NCBI GenBank assembly: GCA_964461535.1
Contig: CAYWUY010000003.1
Location: forward strand, 38,081-102,080
Direction of reading: 5' to 3'
From: Flavipsychrobacter sp964461535
GTDB taxonomy: Bacteria > Bacteroidota > Bacteroidia > Chitinophagales > Chitinophagaceae
Length of the DNA stretch: 64,000 bases
The position numbers and the translations under genes were made by a program. Under the pieces are notes generated by a model. It made no database searches. It was given only the letters and a program-made list of their open reading frames with translations, and was not told the origin of the DNA. Each line of letters starts with the position of its first letter. The stretch's first letter is position 1. Positions 35,466 through 43,028 of this stretch are shown here, piece by piece.

Positions 35466-35532
35466 AATCCGCCCCCACAAAGGGTAACCTTTATTAAAAA
35501 TATCATTTCAACGTCCGGCTGTTTGGCGGATT
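35466..35532 (+). ncRNA. Candidate structured leader before rplY
   Basis: AATCCGCC (35466-35473) pairs perfectly with GGCGGATT (35525-35532), enclosing a second small hairpin (AAAGG/CCTTT, 35479-35492). It lies between prs and rplY and ends 34 bases before the rplY ATG. It may be a protein-binding autoregulatory leader for L25 or part of a prs terminator. I cannot match it to a known RNA family. Confidence 0.35.
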
Positions 35533-35566
35533 ATCAATCGGCGCTGAAAGACAAATTAGAAGTACA

Positions 35567-36172
35567 ATGAACATTGTAAAAGTTGAAGGAACAAAAAGAA
35601 GCGAACTTGGCAAAAAAGCAACACGCCAACTTCGTTCTGAAGGAAATGTACCAGCTGTAGTTTACGGCGGTGAGGGTGAAGTGCATTTTTATGCTCCGGC
35701 TATGGCTTTCCGTAGTTTGGTTTACACTCCAGATTTCCAAATCGCTGAAATCACTGTAGATGGCAAAACTTACAGAACAATTTTAAAAGATTTGCAATTT
35801 GACGTGGTAACTGATGCTCTAAACCACATCGATTTTCTTGAACTAGTTGAAGATCGTAAAATCATTGCTAACCTACCATTGAAATTTGTTGGTCAGCCTA
35901 AAGGTGTTAAAGAAGGTGGTCGTCTTGAGTTGAAATTAAAAACTCTAAACGTTCGTACTTATCCTAAATATCTACGTGAGAGCATTGAAGTTAACATAGA
36001 GAACTTAGAGCTATATGCTAACTTACGTGTACAAGACATCCAAGCTAACCTAGAAAATATCGAGATTATGAACTCTGCTCGTATTCCGGTAGCTTCTGTA
36101 GTTACAACTCGTGCTCTTCGTCAAGCTGAGCAAGAAGCTGCAACTGCTGCTAAAGGTGGTAAAAAGAAATAA
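35567..36172 (+). CDS. rplY: 50S ribosomal protein L25 (Ctc type)
   Basis: The 201 residues have the long L25/general stress protein Ctc layout. The N-terminal 5S-rRNA-binding domain has KRSELGKKATRQLRSEGNVPAVVYGG (written here as its two halves) and DVVTDALNHIDFLEL. The C-terminal beta domain (about 95-185) is followed by an Ala/Lys-rich tail. It binds 5S rRNA in the large subunit. The gene follows prs by 139 bases, with a possible structured leader between them, and is closed by a strong terminator. Codon use shows many CGT Arg codons, in keeping with high expression. Confidence 0.95.
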   Translation: MNIVKVEGTKRSELGKKATRQLRSEGNVPAVVYGGEGEVHFYAPAMAFRSLVYTPDFQIAEITVDGKTYRTILKDLQFDVVTDALNHIDFLELVEDRKIIANLPLKFVGQPKGVKEGGRLELKLKTLNVRTYPKYLRESIEVNIENLELYANLRVQDIQANLENIEIMNSARIPVASVVTTRALRQAEQEAATAAKGGKKK

Positions 36173-36194
36173 TTTTTACAACTCTCTTATATCT

Positions 36195-36228
36195 AAAAAG
36201 CGCGCTGTTTGTCAGTGCGCTTTTTTTA
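36195..36228 (+). terminator. Intrinsic terminator of rplY
   Basis: AAAAAGCGC and GCGCTTTTT form the main stem with a further CTG/CAG pairing across one mismatch and a 5-base loop, followed by a run of seven T. It lies 23 bases after the rplY stop. Confidence 0.85.
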
Positions 36229-36311
36229 CACATTCTATGTAAGCATTAAACAAAATAATGTTTACCACATTAGCATTAAAGTACTTTTACAGTAGAAATT
36301 AGGTTTTAAAA

Positions 36312-36764
36312 ATGCCCTCTTTAGAAAACGCTCTTAAACAACAAGCTTTTAGTAGCGAGCAGGTAAAGGCTAAAATAAACATCCTTTATACTGCCAACTG
36401 GCTGTACAATAAGATATCTTGTACATTAAAACCGTATGGATTAACACAAGAGCAGTACAATGTATTGCGCATATTATTAAGGAATTTGGACAATGGTGTA
36501 TGTCAAAAAGATATAGTAGCCAGAATGATAGCTCCACGGTCTAATGTTACCCTTTTGGTAAAAAAATTACAGTCAAAACAACTTATTTCTGTAACCCAAT
36601 CTAGTAAGGATAAACGCGAATACGTAATTAGAATAACCCAAGAGGGGCTAAACCTTCTAAATACACTAGACCCTGTAATGGAAAAGCATAACCAAATGCT
36701 AGCCACCATTACAGCAGAAGAGTCTGTGATATTAAACGAATTGCTTGATAAACTAAGGGGGTAA
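36312..36764 (+). CDS. MarR-family transcriptional regulator
   Basis: The 150-residue winged helix protein has the MarR layout: N-terminal dimerisation helix, LTQEQYNVLRILLRN, the recognition-helix region ARMIAPRSNVTLLVKKL, and the wing with SSKDKREYVIRITQEG. These regulators bind palindromes and respond to small ligands. No target gene can be named; the neighbour on the right (dnaX) is convergent with a single base between stops, and rplY on the left has its own terminator. A weak TTTTAC-type sequence lies upstream, but no full TAnnTTTG box. Confidence 0.88.
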   Translation: MPSLENALKQQAFSSEQVKAKINILYTANWLYNKISCTLKPYGLTQEQYNVLRILLRNLDNGVCQKDIVARMIAPRSNVTLLVKKLQSKQLISVTQSSKDKREYVIRITQEGLNLLNTLDPVMEKHNQMLATITAEESVILNELLDKLRG

Positions 36765-36765
36765 G

Positions 36766-38586
36766 TTAATATTCTAACTGCAAATTGAGCATATCTCTAA
36801 GCTTGTACAAACTTGGGTTTTTAGTAGCCATAGCTTCAAATATCTCACTTTTACTCAGTACAGTTACTTTTTGTGCATTTACAATAGATTCATCTATTAT
36901 AGCCTCAGTAGTAATTCTTATTAATAGCTTAGTTTTCTCTCTGTAAAAATCTAACAATGCACTCCTTTGGCTTTGTGCATAGTTATCTGTAATTGTAGTC
37001 GGCGATATTAACCTAATCTCATCCGGTGGATTAACCTCAAGTTTCATCATATCTAGCTGAGAAAATATCATGCCCTTACCCTCATCACGTATCATTTGTT
37101 TATACTCGTTAAACAAGTTAACGGCTAAATCGTAAGACAGCTCTACAGTAGGTTGATTTTTCAGTAAAATATCATCACTTTCAATATCATCAAGTAGTCC
37201 CCTACTCAGTTTTCTGGCGCCACCACTTACAGGCCTAGCAGCAGATGCCACAGGACGAGGTGCAGCAGCGGATTGAGCAGGAACAGGTGCAGAAGGCAGC
37301 TCATTTACAACCGGCGCCGGTGGCTGAGGTGTATGATATGTCGTACTGGATTCAGGAACGATAGATGGTTGAGATATTGCTTGCTGTGGAGCAGATAAAG
37401 ATGAATAGTTAGGTGTAGGAGTGCTAGGCTCAGCTACCTGACCAGAGTTTTTTTTTACGTCAGCCGCATTTGCAGCTTGAATTCCGCTAACGGCATGAAG
37501 CACGTAGCACAGCCTTATCAGGCACATCTCTACATGCAACCTTTTATTAGTAGCATTTTTATACTCCAGCTCGCATTGGGTAATAACATTTAAGGCCGAA
37601 ACTATAAAAGAAGGAGGCGTTTGATTGGCTTTTTCATAAAAAACCGGCTTATGGGCAGCTGGTACATCCAGCAACTTTGCCATTCTCACGTCTTTACACA
37701 ACAGCAAATTGCGTAAATGTTCTGCCAAACCACCTATTATAGTATCTCCTTCAAAGCCTTTCTCCATTGCCTTATCTAATAAAAGCAAGGTTCCGGCAAC
37801 ATCTTGTGCTAAAATAGTATCAGTAATTCCAAAGTAGTAATCAGCATCCAAGAGATTCAAGTGCTCCATGGTGCCATTATAGGTAAGCATACCATTGGTA
37901 AAACTAGCTATACGATCTAGCATAGATAAAGCATCCCTCATACACCCCTCACTCTTCTGCGCTATCACGTGCAATGCTGCCTCATCTGCTATCATCCCCT
38001 CTTTAGTAGATATACCTTGAAGATGACCTACAATATCATTAGTAGTTATGCGCTTAAAATCAAATATCTGGCACCTACTTAATATAGTTGGTAGTATTTT
38101 ATGCTTTTCGGTTGTGGCTAGTATAAAAATTGCGTAGTGAGGTGGCTCTTCAAGCGTTTTTAAAAACGCATTGAATGCGGCACTACTCAACATATGAACC
38201 TCATCTATTACATAAACTTTATACTTACCCTGCTGCGGAGTAAATCTTACTTGGTTAGTTAGCTCGCGTATATCGTCAACTGAGTTGTTACTTGCCGCAT
38301 CTAACTCAAATACGTTGAACGAAGTATTGTTTTTAAAACTAGTACAAGTAGGACATACACCACAAGCCTCCATATCAGGCGTAGGCGTTTCACAGTTTAT
38401 AGTTTTAGCTAATATACGAGCACAGGTAGTCTTACCTACTCCTCTAGGCCCACAAAACAAATAAGCATGTGCTAAATGCTGATTTTTTATGGCATTCTTA
38501 AGAGTAGTAGTAATGTGCTCTTGCCCCACAACCGTATCAAAGGTTTGTGGACGATATTTACGTGCTGAAACTATATAATCGCTCAT
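36766..38586 (-). CDS. dnaX: DNA polymerase III subunits gamma/tau
   Basis: The 606 residues have the clamp-loader AAA+ domain with Walker A (GPRGVGKTT), a zinc module with four cysteines (CETPTPDMEACGVCPTC), Walker B with VYVIDEVHML, and sensor 1/SRC box LSRCQIF. Domain III, a Pro/Ala/Ser-rich linker (about 385-455) and a C-terminal tau-like domain follow. It loads the beta clamp and links polymerase cores at the fork. Whether a shorter gamma form is made cannot be told: I see no clear slippery A run with a stem in the linker. The gene stops one base from the convergent marR. Confidence 0.95.
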   Translation of the reverse strand: MSDYIVSARKYRPQTFDTVVGQEHITTTLKNAIKNQHLAHAYLFCGPRGVGKTTCARILAKTINCETPTPDMEACGVCPTCTSFKNNTSFNVFELDAASNNSVDDIRELTNQVRFTPQQGKYKVYVIDEVHMLSSAAFNAFLKTLEEPPHYAIFILATTEKHKILPTILSRCQIFDFKRITTNDIVGHLQGISTKEGMIADEAALHVIAQKSEGCMRDALSMLDRIASFTNGMLTYNGTMEHLNLLDADYYFGITDTILAQDVAGTLLLLDKAMEKGFEGDTIIGGLAEHLRNLLLCKDVRMAKLLDVPAAHKPVFYEKANQTPPSFIVSALNVITQCELEYKNATNKRLHVEMCLIRLCYVLHAVSGIQAANAADVKKNSGQVAEPSTPTPNYSSLSAPQQAISQPSIVPESSTTYHTPQPPAPVVNELPSAPVPAQSAAAPRPVASAARPVSGGARKLSRGLLDDIESDDILLKNQPTVELSYDLAVNLFNEYKQMIRDEGKGMIFSQLDMMKLEVNPPDEIRLISPTTITDNYAQSQRSALLDFYREKTKLLIRITTEAIIDESIVNAQKVTVLSKSEIFEAMATKNPSLYKLRDMLNLQLEY

Positions 38587-38831
38587 GAAACAGAGAAATA
38601 TTTTCGATACCTAAGCATCAAACTAGGGGCAAATTAGTTAAAAAAAACTATACCCTTAAATATGATTTTTACTATACAACAGACCTACATATTTAAAATT
38701 AAATACAACTAAAGCTATAAGTACAGAACAATGTTTTGTTATACAAAAGGCATTTTGTTAAATATCAACCAATGTGTAAAAAAATATAACAACTGGGTGC
38801 ATGGGGTGTTATAGTTATAGCATGTAATTAT

Positions 38832-38839
38832 TACTTTTG
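38832..38839 (+). promoter_or_regulatory. Promoter -7 box of pdhC
   Basis: TACTTTTG, a full TAnnTTTG match, 29 bases before the ATG of pdhC. Confidence 0.55.
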
Positions 38840-38868
38840 ACATCTTAAAAACACACAAGAATAATATT

Positions 38869-40575
38869 ATGGCTGAAGCAATACGTATGCCTTTGTTGAG
38901 CGATACGATGAAGGAAGGAGTGATAGCTGAATGGCACAAAAAAGTGGGCGATGTTGTAAAAGGAGATGATGTTATAGCTGAAGTAGAAACAGACAAGGCT
39001 ACTATGGAGGTTACTCCTTATGTAGATGGCACCTTATTATATATAGCAGCTGATAAAGGTCAAGGTATACCTGTAAATGGTATTATGGCCATAATTGGCA
39101 AACCTGGTGAAGATTTCCAGCATTTACTAGATAGCTCTGCTGCGCCTGTTGCTGCAGCACCAAGCACACCGCCTGTTCAACAAACCGACCTATTTGCTGC
39201 TCCATCTGCTTCTGCAGAGCCAGTACAAGTTGCTACACCTGTTACCACACCGGTAGCAAGTGCACCAAAACCTACAGATGCTACTGTAGTAAGAATGCCG
39301 CTACTAAGCGACACTATGAAAGAAGGTAAAATTGTTGCTTGGCATAAAAAAGTAGGCGACTCTATAAAAAGCGATGATGTAATAGCTGAAGTTGAAACAG
39401 ATAAAGCTACTATGGAAGTAATGCCATACGCAGATGGTACATTACTATATATTGGCGTACCTGAAGGTAGTGCAGCAAAAATTAATGAGATTATTGCTAT
39501 TGTAGGAAAAGCAGGAACTGATATATCTGGATTGCTAGATAATGCGCCAACAACTGCTGAAGCTACCCCTGTTATATCGCAGGCTGCAAATGCACCTGTT
39601 GCAACATCAGTAACTACTAATAATGCTATACCGCCAGTAGTTGAGGTAGCACATACTTCTGCAGATAGTCGTGTAAAAGCATCTCCTTTGGCTAGAATGT
39701 TAGCACAAGAAAAAGGCATAGACATTAATCAGTTAGTGGGTAGCGGAGATAATGGACGTGTGGTAAAACGTGATATTGATACTTATGTTCCGAAAGTTAC
39801 TGCTAATCAGTCAGTTGCGCCAGTTGCAGCACCTACTCCTCAACCAAATGTAACAAAACCAGCTGCAACCGTTGCTCCTACTGTTACGGGCGATAGCCAT
39901 ACAGATATACCACTTACGCAAATGCGCCGCATAATTGCTCAACGCTTAGCAGAAAGCAAATTCAGCGCGCCACACTTCTACTTAACAATGTCCATCACTA
40001 TGGACAATTGTATAGCTTCGCGTAAAGTAATTAACGAAGCAGCCGCACCACAAAAAGTTTCTATCAATGATATGATAATTAAAGCCTGTGCTATGGCTTT
40101 AAGAAAACATCCACAAATTAATAGTTCTTGGATGGGCGATTTCATTCGTCAAAATCATCAGATAAATATTGGTACAGCAGTGGCTGTTGATGAAGGTTTG
40201 ATAGTTCCTGTAGTTAAAAATGCAGACCTTAAATCTATGTCTGAAATATCGGCAGAAGCAGCATCTTTAATTGACAAGGCTAGAAACAAAAAAATTCAGC
40301 CACATGAATTTACCGGCAACACTTTTACCATATCTAACTTAGGTATGATGGGTATTGACGAGTTTACGGCCATCATTAACCCTCCAGACAGTTGTATATT
40401 AGCAGTTGGTAAAACTACGCCTACACCTGTAGTAGAAAATGGTGCCATAGTAGTAAGACAAATTATGAAAATAACACTTAGCTGCGACCACCGTGTAGTA
40501 GACGGTGCTGTAGGCTCTAAGTTCTTACAAACATTAAAAACTTATTTGGAGAACCCGGTTACAATGCTGGTGTAA
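38869..40575 (+). CDS. pdhC: Pyruvate dehydrogenase E2, dihydrolipoamide acetyltransferase
   Basis: A 568-residue E2 with two lipoyl domains. Lipoyl lysines are Lys43 and Lys179, each in the motif ETDKATMEV. Ala/Pro/Thr-rich linkers join them to a peripheral subunit-binding domain (about 269-305, KASPLARMLAQEKGIDINQL) and the catalytic domain (about 345-568) with SCDHRVVDG, where His541 is the acyl-transfer base. The two lipoyl domains are almost identical for most of their first half, implying recent duplication or gene conversion. It transfers acetyl to CoA in the pyruvate dehydrogenase complex. E1 and E3 genes are not adjacent. Own promoter box and terminator. Confidence 0.92.
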   Translation: MAEAIRMPLLSDTMKEGVIAEWHKKVGDVVKGDDVIAEVETDKATMEVTPYVDGTLLYIAADKGQGIPVNGIMAIIGKPGEDFQHLLDSSAAPVAAAPSTPPVQQTDLFAAPSASAEPVQVATPVTTPVASAPKPTDATVVRMPLLSDTMKEGKIVAWHKKVGDSIKSDDVIAEVETDKATMEVMPYADGTLLYIGVPEGSAAKINEIIAIVGKAGTDISGLLDNAPTTAEATPVISQAANAPVATSVTTNNAIPPVVEVAHTSADSRVKASPLARMLAQEKGIDINQLVGSGDNGRVVKRDIDTYVPKVTANQSVAPVAAPTPQPNVTKPAATVAPTVTGDSHTDIPLTQMRRIIAQRLAESKFSAPHFYLTMSITMDNCIASRKVINEAAAPQKVSINDMIIKACAMALRKHPQINSSWMGDFIRQNHQINIGTAVAVDEGLIVPVVKNADLKSMSEISAEAASLIDKARNKKIQPHEFTGNTFTISNLGMMGIDEFTAIINPPDSCILAVGKTTPTPVVENGAIVVRQIMKITLSCDHRVVDGAVGSKFLQTLKTYLENPVTMLV

Positions 40576-40596
40576 TCCATACGATACAATCCCCCA

Positions 40597-40632
40597 TCGA
40601 AAGCCGTTTAAATCATATTAAGCGGCTTTCGA
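40597..40632 (+). terminator. Intrinsic terminator of pdhC
   Basis: TCGAAAGCCG and CGGCTTTCGA form a perfect 10-bp stem whose 16-base interior contains a further TTTAA/TTAAG pairing, 22 bases after the pdhC stop. Confidence 0.75.
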
Positions 40633-40660
40633 CTTTTATTAGAAAGTAGAATATAACATT

Positions 40661-41425
40661 ATGTTTCATAAAAAACCACCGGTAAGAACACTTCCCCTAG
40701 TAATTGGTCGTAAACCAGTACTAGAGGCACTAGAACAGGGAGATGCTATTGAAAAAATCTTCCTATTGCGTAGTGCTACCGGGCCTGAAATATCCCAAAT
40801 CAAGCACTTAGCCAAAGCCCAAAATGTACCTATAAGTCAAGTACCCGTAGAAAAACTAGATAGCTTTACAAAAGCACAACACCAAGGTGTTGTAGCTTGG
40901 GGCTCTTTACTTCGTTATATTGAACTGCAAGACGGAATATCTCATGTAGTAGAGCAGGGTAAAACTCCTTTATTTGTATTACTTGATGGTGTAACAGATG
41001 TACGTAATGTAGGCGCTATAGCTCGTTCAGCTTTATGCTGTGGTGCTCAGGCATTAATACTTCCTACTTCTCACGCAGCATCTCTTTCAGAGGAGGCCAT
41101 AAAAACATCTGCCGGAGCTTTAAAAAATATATTGTTATGCCGTATACCCTCAGTACCACAGGCTATTGATGTATTAAGGCTGAATGGTATTCAAATACTA
41201 GGCACGCAAATGAAAGGCAGTATACCAGTATATGAAAGTAATCTAACTATTCCATCTTGCATAGTTATGGGTGCTGAAGATACAGGGATAAGTAAAGATG
41301 TACTTAAAAGAGCTGATCAATTAATACGTATTCCTATGTCAAACCAGTTTGATTCCCTTAATGTTTCGGTTGCAGCAGGCATGATTCTATATGAAGCACA
41401 GCGACAAAGAATACTAAATAAATGA
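40661..41425 (+). CDS. rlmB: 23S rRNA 2'-O-methyltransferase RlmB (SpoU/TrmH family)
   Basis: The 254 residues have an N-terminal RNA-binding L30e-like domain (about 12-85, VIGRKPVLEALEQGD) and a SPOUT domain with motif 1 NVGAIARSALCCGA, motif 2 IVMGAEDTGIS and motif 3 IPMSNQFDSLNVSVAAGMILYEA. These are the SpoU motifs that form the trefoil-knot SAM site. It methylates the ribose of G2251 (E. coli numbering) in 23S rRNA; the closely related TrmH-type role cannot be fully ruled out, but the L30e domain supports RlmB. It stands alone between two E2 genes. Confidence 0.88.
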   Translation: MFHKKPPVRTLPLVIGRKPVLEALEQGDAIEKIFLLRSATGPEISQIKHLAKAQNVPISQVPVEKLDSFTKAQHQGVVAWGSLLRYIELQDGISHVVEQGKTPLFVLLDGVTDVRNVGAIARSALCCGAQALILPTSHAASLSEEAIKTSAGALKNILLCRIPSVPQAIDVLRLNGIQILGTQMKGSIPVYESNLTIPSCIVMGAEDTGISKDVLKRADQLIRIPMSNQFDSLNVSVAAGMILYEAQRQRILNK

Positions 41426-41588
41426 TAAATAAGTATACATTTATTTTTAAGCGCAAGAACAAAAAAAAGCACAACAGAATATAAACAATTAAAAATCAAC
41501 GTATTACAAACCAAACCTAGCAAATTATCTACAAAGTAAAAATCTCAATAAAATAACTGTCTGATTTTAATTTTAGATAATCGTTTGG

Positions 41589-41596
41589 TAATTTTG
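41589..41596 (+). promoter_or_regulatory. Promoter -7 box of sucB
   Basis: TAATTTTG, followed by CAC, is a full match to TAnnTTTG and lies 23 bases before the ATG at 41620. Confidence 0.6.
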
Positions 41597-41619
41597 CACA
41601 ACAAAACAGAATTCTCCCA

Positions 41620-42837
41620 ATGATCGATATTAAAGTTCCTACCGTAGGTGAATCAATTAGTGAGGTAACACTTGTAAAATGGCTAAAAAAAGAAGGAGAA
41701 TATGCAAAGAGAGATGAGGTACTGTGCGAGCTAGAATCTGAAAAGGCGACCTTTGAACTAACGGCTGAACAAGCAGGTACTCTGCACATAGTTGCAGGCG
41801 AAGGAGACACACTAAAAATAGGAGATTTGGCTTGCCAAATTGATGAAACTGCTGCGGCACCAGCTGGTGCTCCCGCAGAGGCTCCTGCCGCACCTAAAGC
41901 TGAAGCCCCTAAAGCAGCAGCTAGTGCACCGGCACCTACACCTGTAGCTAGTGATGTAAAAGCAACACCCGTTGCTGCAGCAATAATGAGCGACAAGCAA
42001 GTAAAAGCAGCAGAGGTAAAAGGTAGTGGATCTCAAGGTAAAATCATGAAACAAGATGTACTGGAAGCCCTTGCTAATCCAGGCCGTCGTGGTGGAGACA
42101 AAGCATTTACTCGCGAAGAAAAACGCGACAAAATGAGCAATTTGCGTAAAACAGTTTCAAGAAGACTAGTTGAAGCAAAAAATAGTACAGCAATGCTTAC
42201 AACTTTCAATGAGGTGGATATGACCCGCATTATGGAAGTTCGTAAACAATATAAAGATAGTTTCAAAGAATCTCACGGTGTAAACCTAGGTTTCATGTCT
42301 TTCTTCACAAAAGCATGTACCACTGCCCTATTAGAGTGGCCGGCAGTTAACGCCTACATTGATGGAGATTCTATTATATACCATGATTATTGCGATATTT
42401 CAATAGCAGTTTCTGCCCCTAAAGGTCTTGTAGTTCCTGTTATTCGTAATGCAGAAAGCTTGTCTATGGCCGGCATTGAGCAAAAAGTAGTAGAACTAGC
42501 TAAAAAAGCACGCGATAACAAATTAAGCCCAGATGAAATGGCTGGTGGTACATTTACTATAACTAATGGTGGTGTATTCGGTTCATTAATGTCTACGCCA
42601 ATCATCAACATTCCTCAATCTGCTATATTAGGTATGCACAAAGTGCAAGACCGTCCTATGGTAGTTAATGGAAAAATTGAAGTTCGCCCAATGATGTATG
42701 TAGCACTTAGCTATGACCACCGTATCATTGATGGTCGCGAGTCAGTAGGTTTCTTAGTAAGAGTAAAAGAATTATTGGAAAACCCTGAGCAAATGCTTTT
42801 CGGTAAAGATCCGGTAAAAACTCTTTTAGAATTGTAA
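41620..42837 (+). CDS. sucB: 2-oxoglutarate dehydrogenase E2, dihydrolipoamide succinyltransferase
   Basis: A 405-residue E2 with one lipoyl domain (Lys42 in ESEKATFEL), an Ala/Pro-rich linker (about 83-115), a subunit-binding domain (about 116-152) and a catalytic domain with SYDHRIIDGRESVGF (His367). The start IDIKVPTVGESISEVTLVKW and the motif GGVFGSLMSTPIINIPQSAILG are typical of succinyltransferases rather than acetyltransferases. It works in the TCA cycle with SucA and lipoamide dehydrogenase; sucA is not adjacent. sucD lies about 8 kb away, on the opposite strand. Closed by a terminator. Confidence 0.94.
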   Translation: MIDIKVPTVGESISEVTLVKWLKKEGEYAKRDEVLCELESEKATFELTAEQAGTLHIVAGEGDTLKIGDLACQIDETAAAPAGAPAEAPAAPKAEAPKAAASAPAPTPVASDVKATPVAAAIMSDKQVKAAEVKGSGSQGKIMKQDVLEALANPGRRGGDKAFTREEKRDKMSNLRKTVSRRLVEAKNSTAMLTTFNEVDMTRIMEVRKQYKDSFKESHGVNLGFMSFFTKACTTALLEWPAVNAYIDGDSIIYHDYCDISIAVSAPKGLVVPVIRNAESLSMAGIEQKVVELAKKARDNKLSPDEMAGGTFTITNGGVFGSLMSTPIINIPQSAILGMHKVQDRPMVVNGKIEVRPMMYVALSYDHRIIDGRESVGFLVRVKELLENPEQMLFGKDPVKTLLEL

Positions 42838-42858
42838 TACTAATTAAATAAAATATAT

Positions 42859-42888
42859 AAAGACCAATCTGCAAAGGTTGGTCTTTTT
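42859..42888 (+). terminator. Intrinsic terminator of sucB
   Basis: AAAGACCAA and TTGGTCTTT form a 9-bp stem with a partly paired interior, followed by a T run, 21 bases after the stop. Confidence 0.85.
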
Positions 42889-42966
42889 TATGCCCTCAAA
42901 ATGGCATACATAATAGTCTAGTTTCACAAAGATATTCCCGTGATAGTTTCACGTTTTACTTACAAC

Positions 42967-43004
42967 AAAAATGGCTGCCGGATTGCAAATCGGCAGCCAT
43001 TTTT
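42967..43004 (-). terminator. Terminator of the gapped T9SS gene
   Basis: A 14-bp perfect stem (AAAAATGGCTGCCG / CGGCAGCCATTTTT) with a 10-base loop; both arms end in A or T runs. It lies 25 bases after the stop of the minus-strand T9SS gene. Confidence 0.85.
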
Positions 43005-43028
43005 AGTTAATTATTTATTTACAATAAA

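Noticed and set aside
37190..37450. Programmed frameshift in dnaX
   Set aside because: I found no A-run slippery site with downstream stem in the linker region.
39177..39725. 182-codon minus-strand frame within pdhC
   Set aside because: Antisense to the Ala/Pro linker and lipoyl domains; no start signal.
41529..41996. 155-codon minus-strand frame over the sucB start
   Set aside because: Antisense of the Ala-rich linker; overlaps the sucB promoter.
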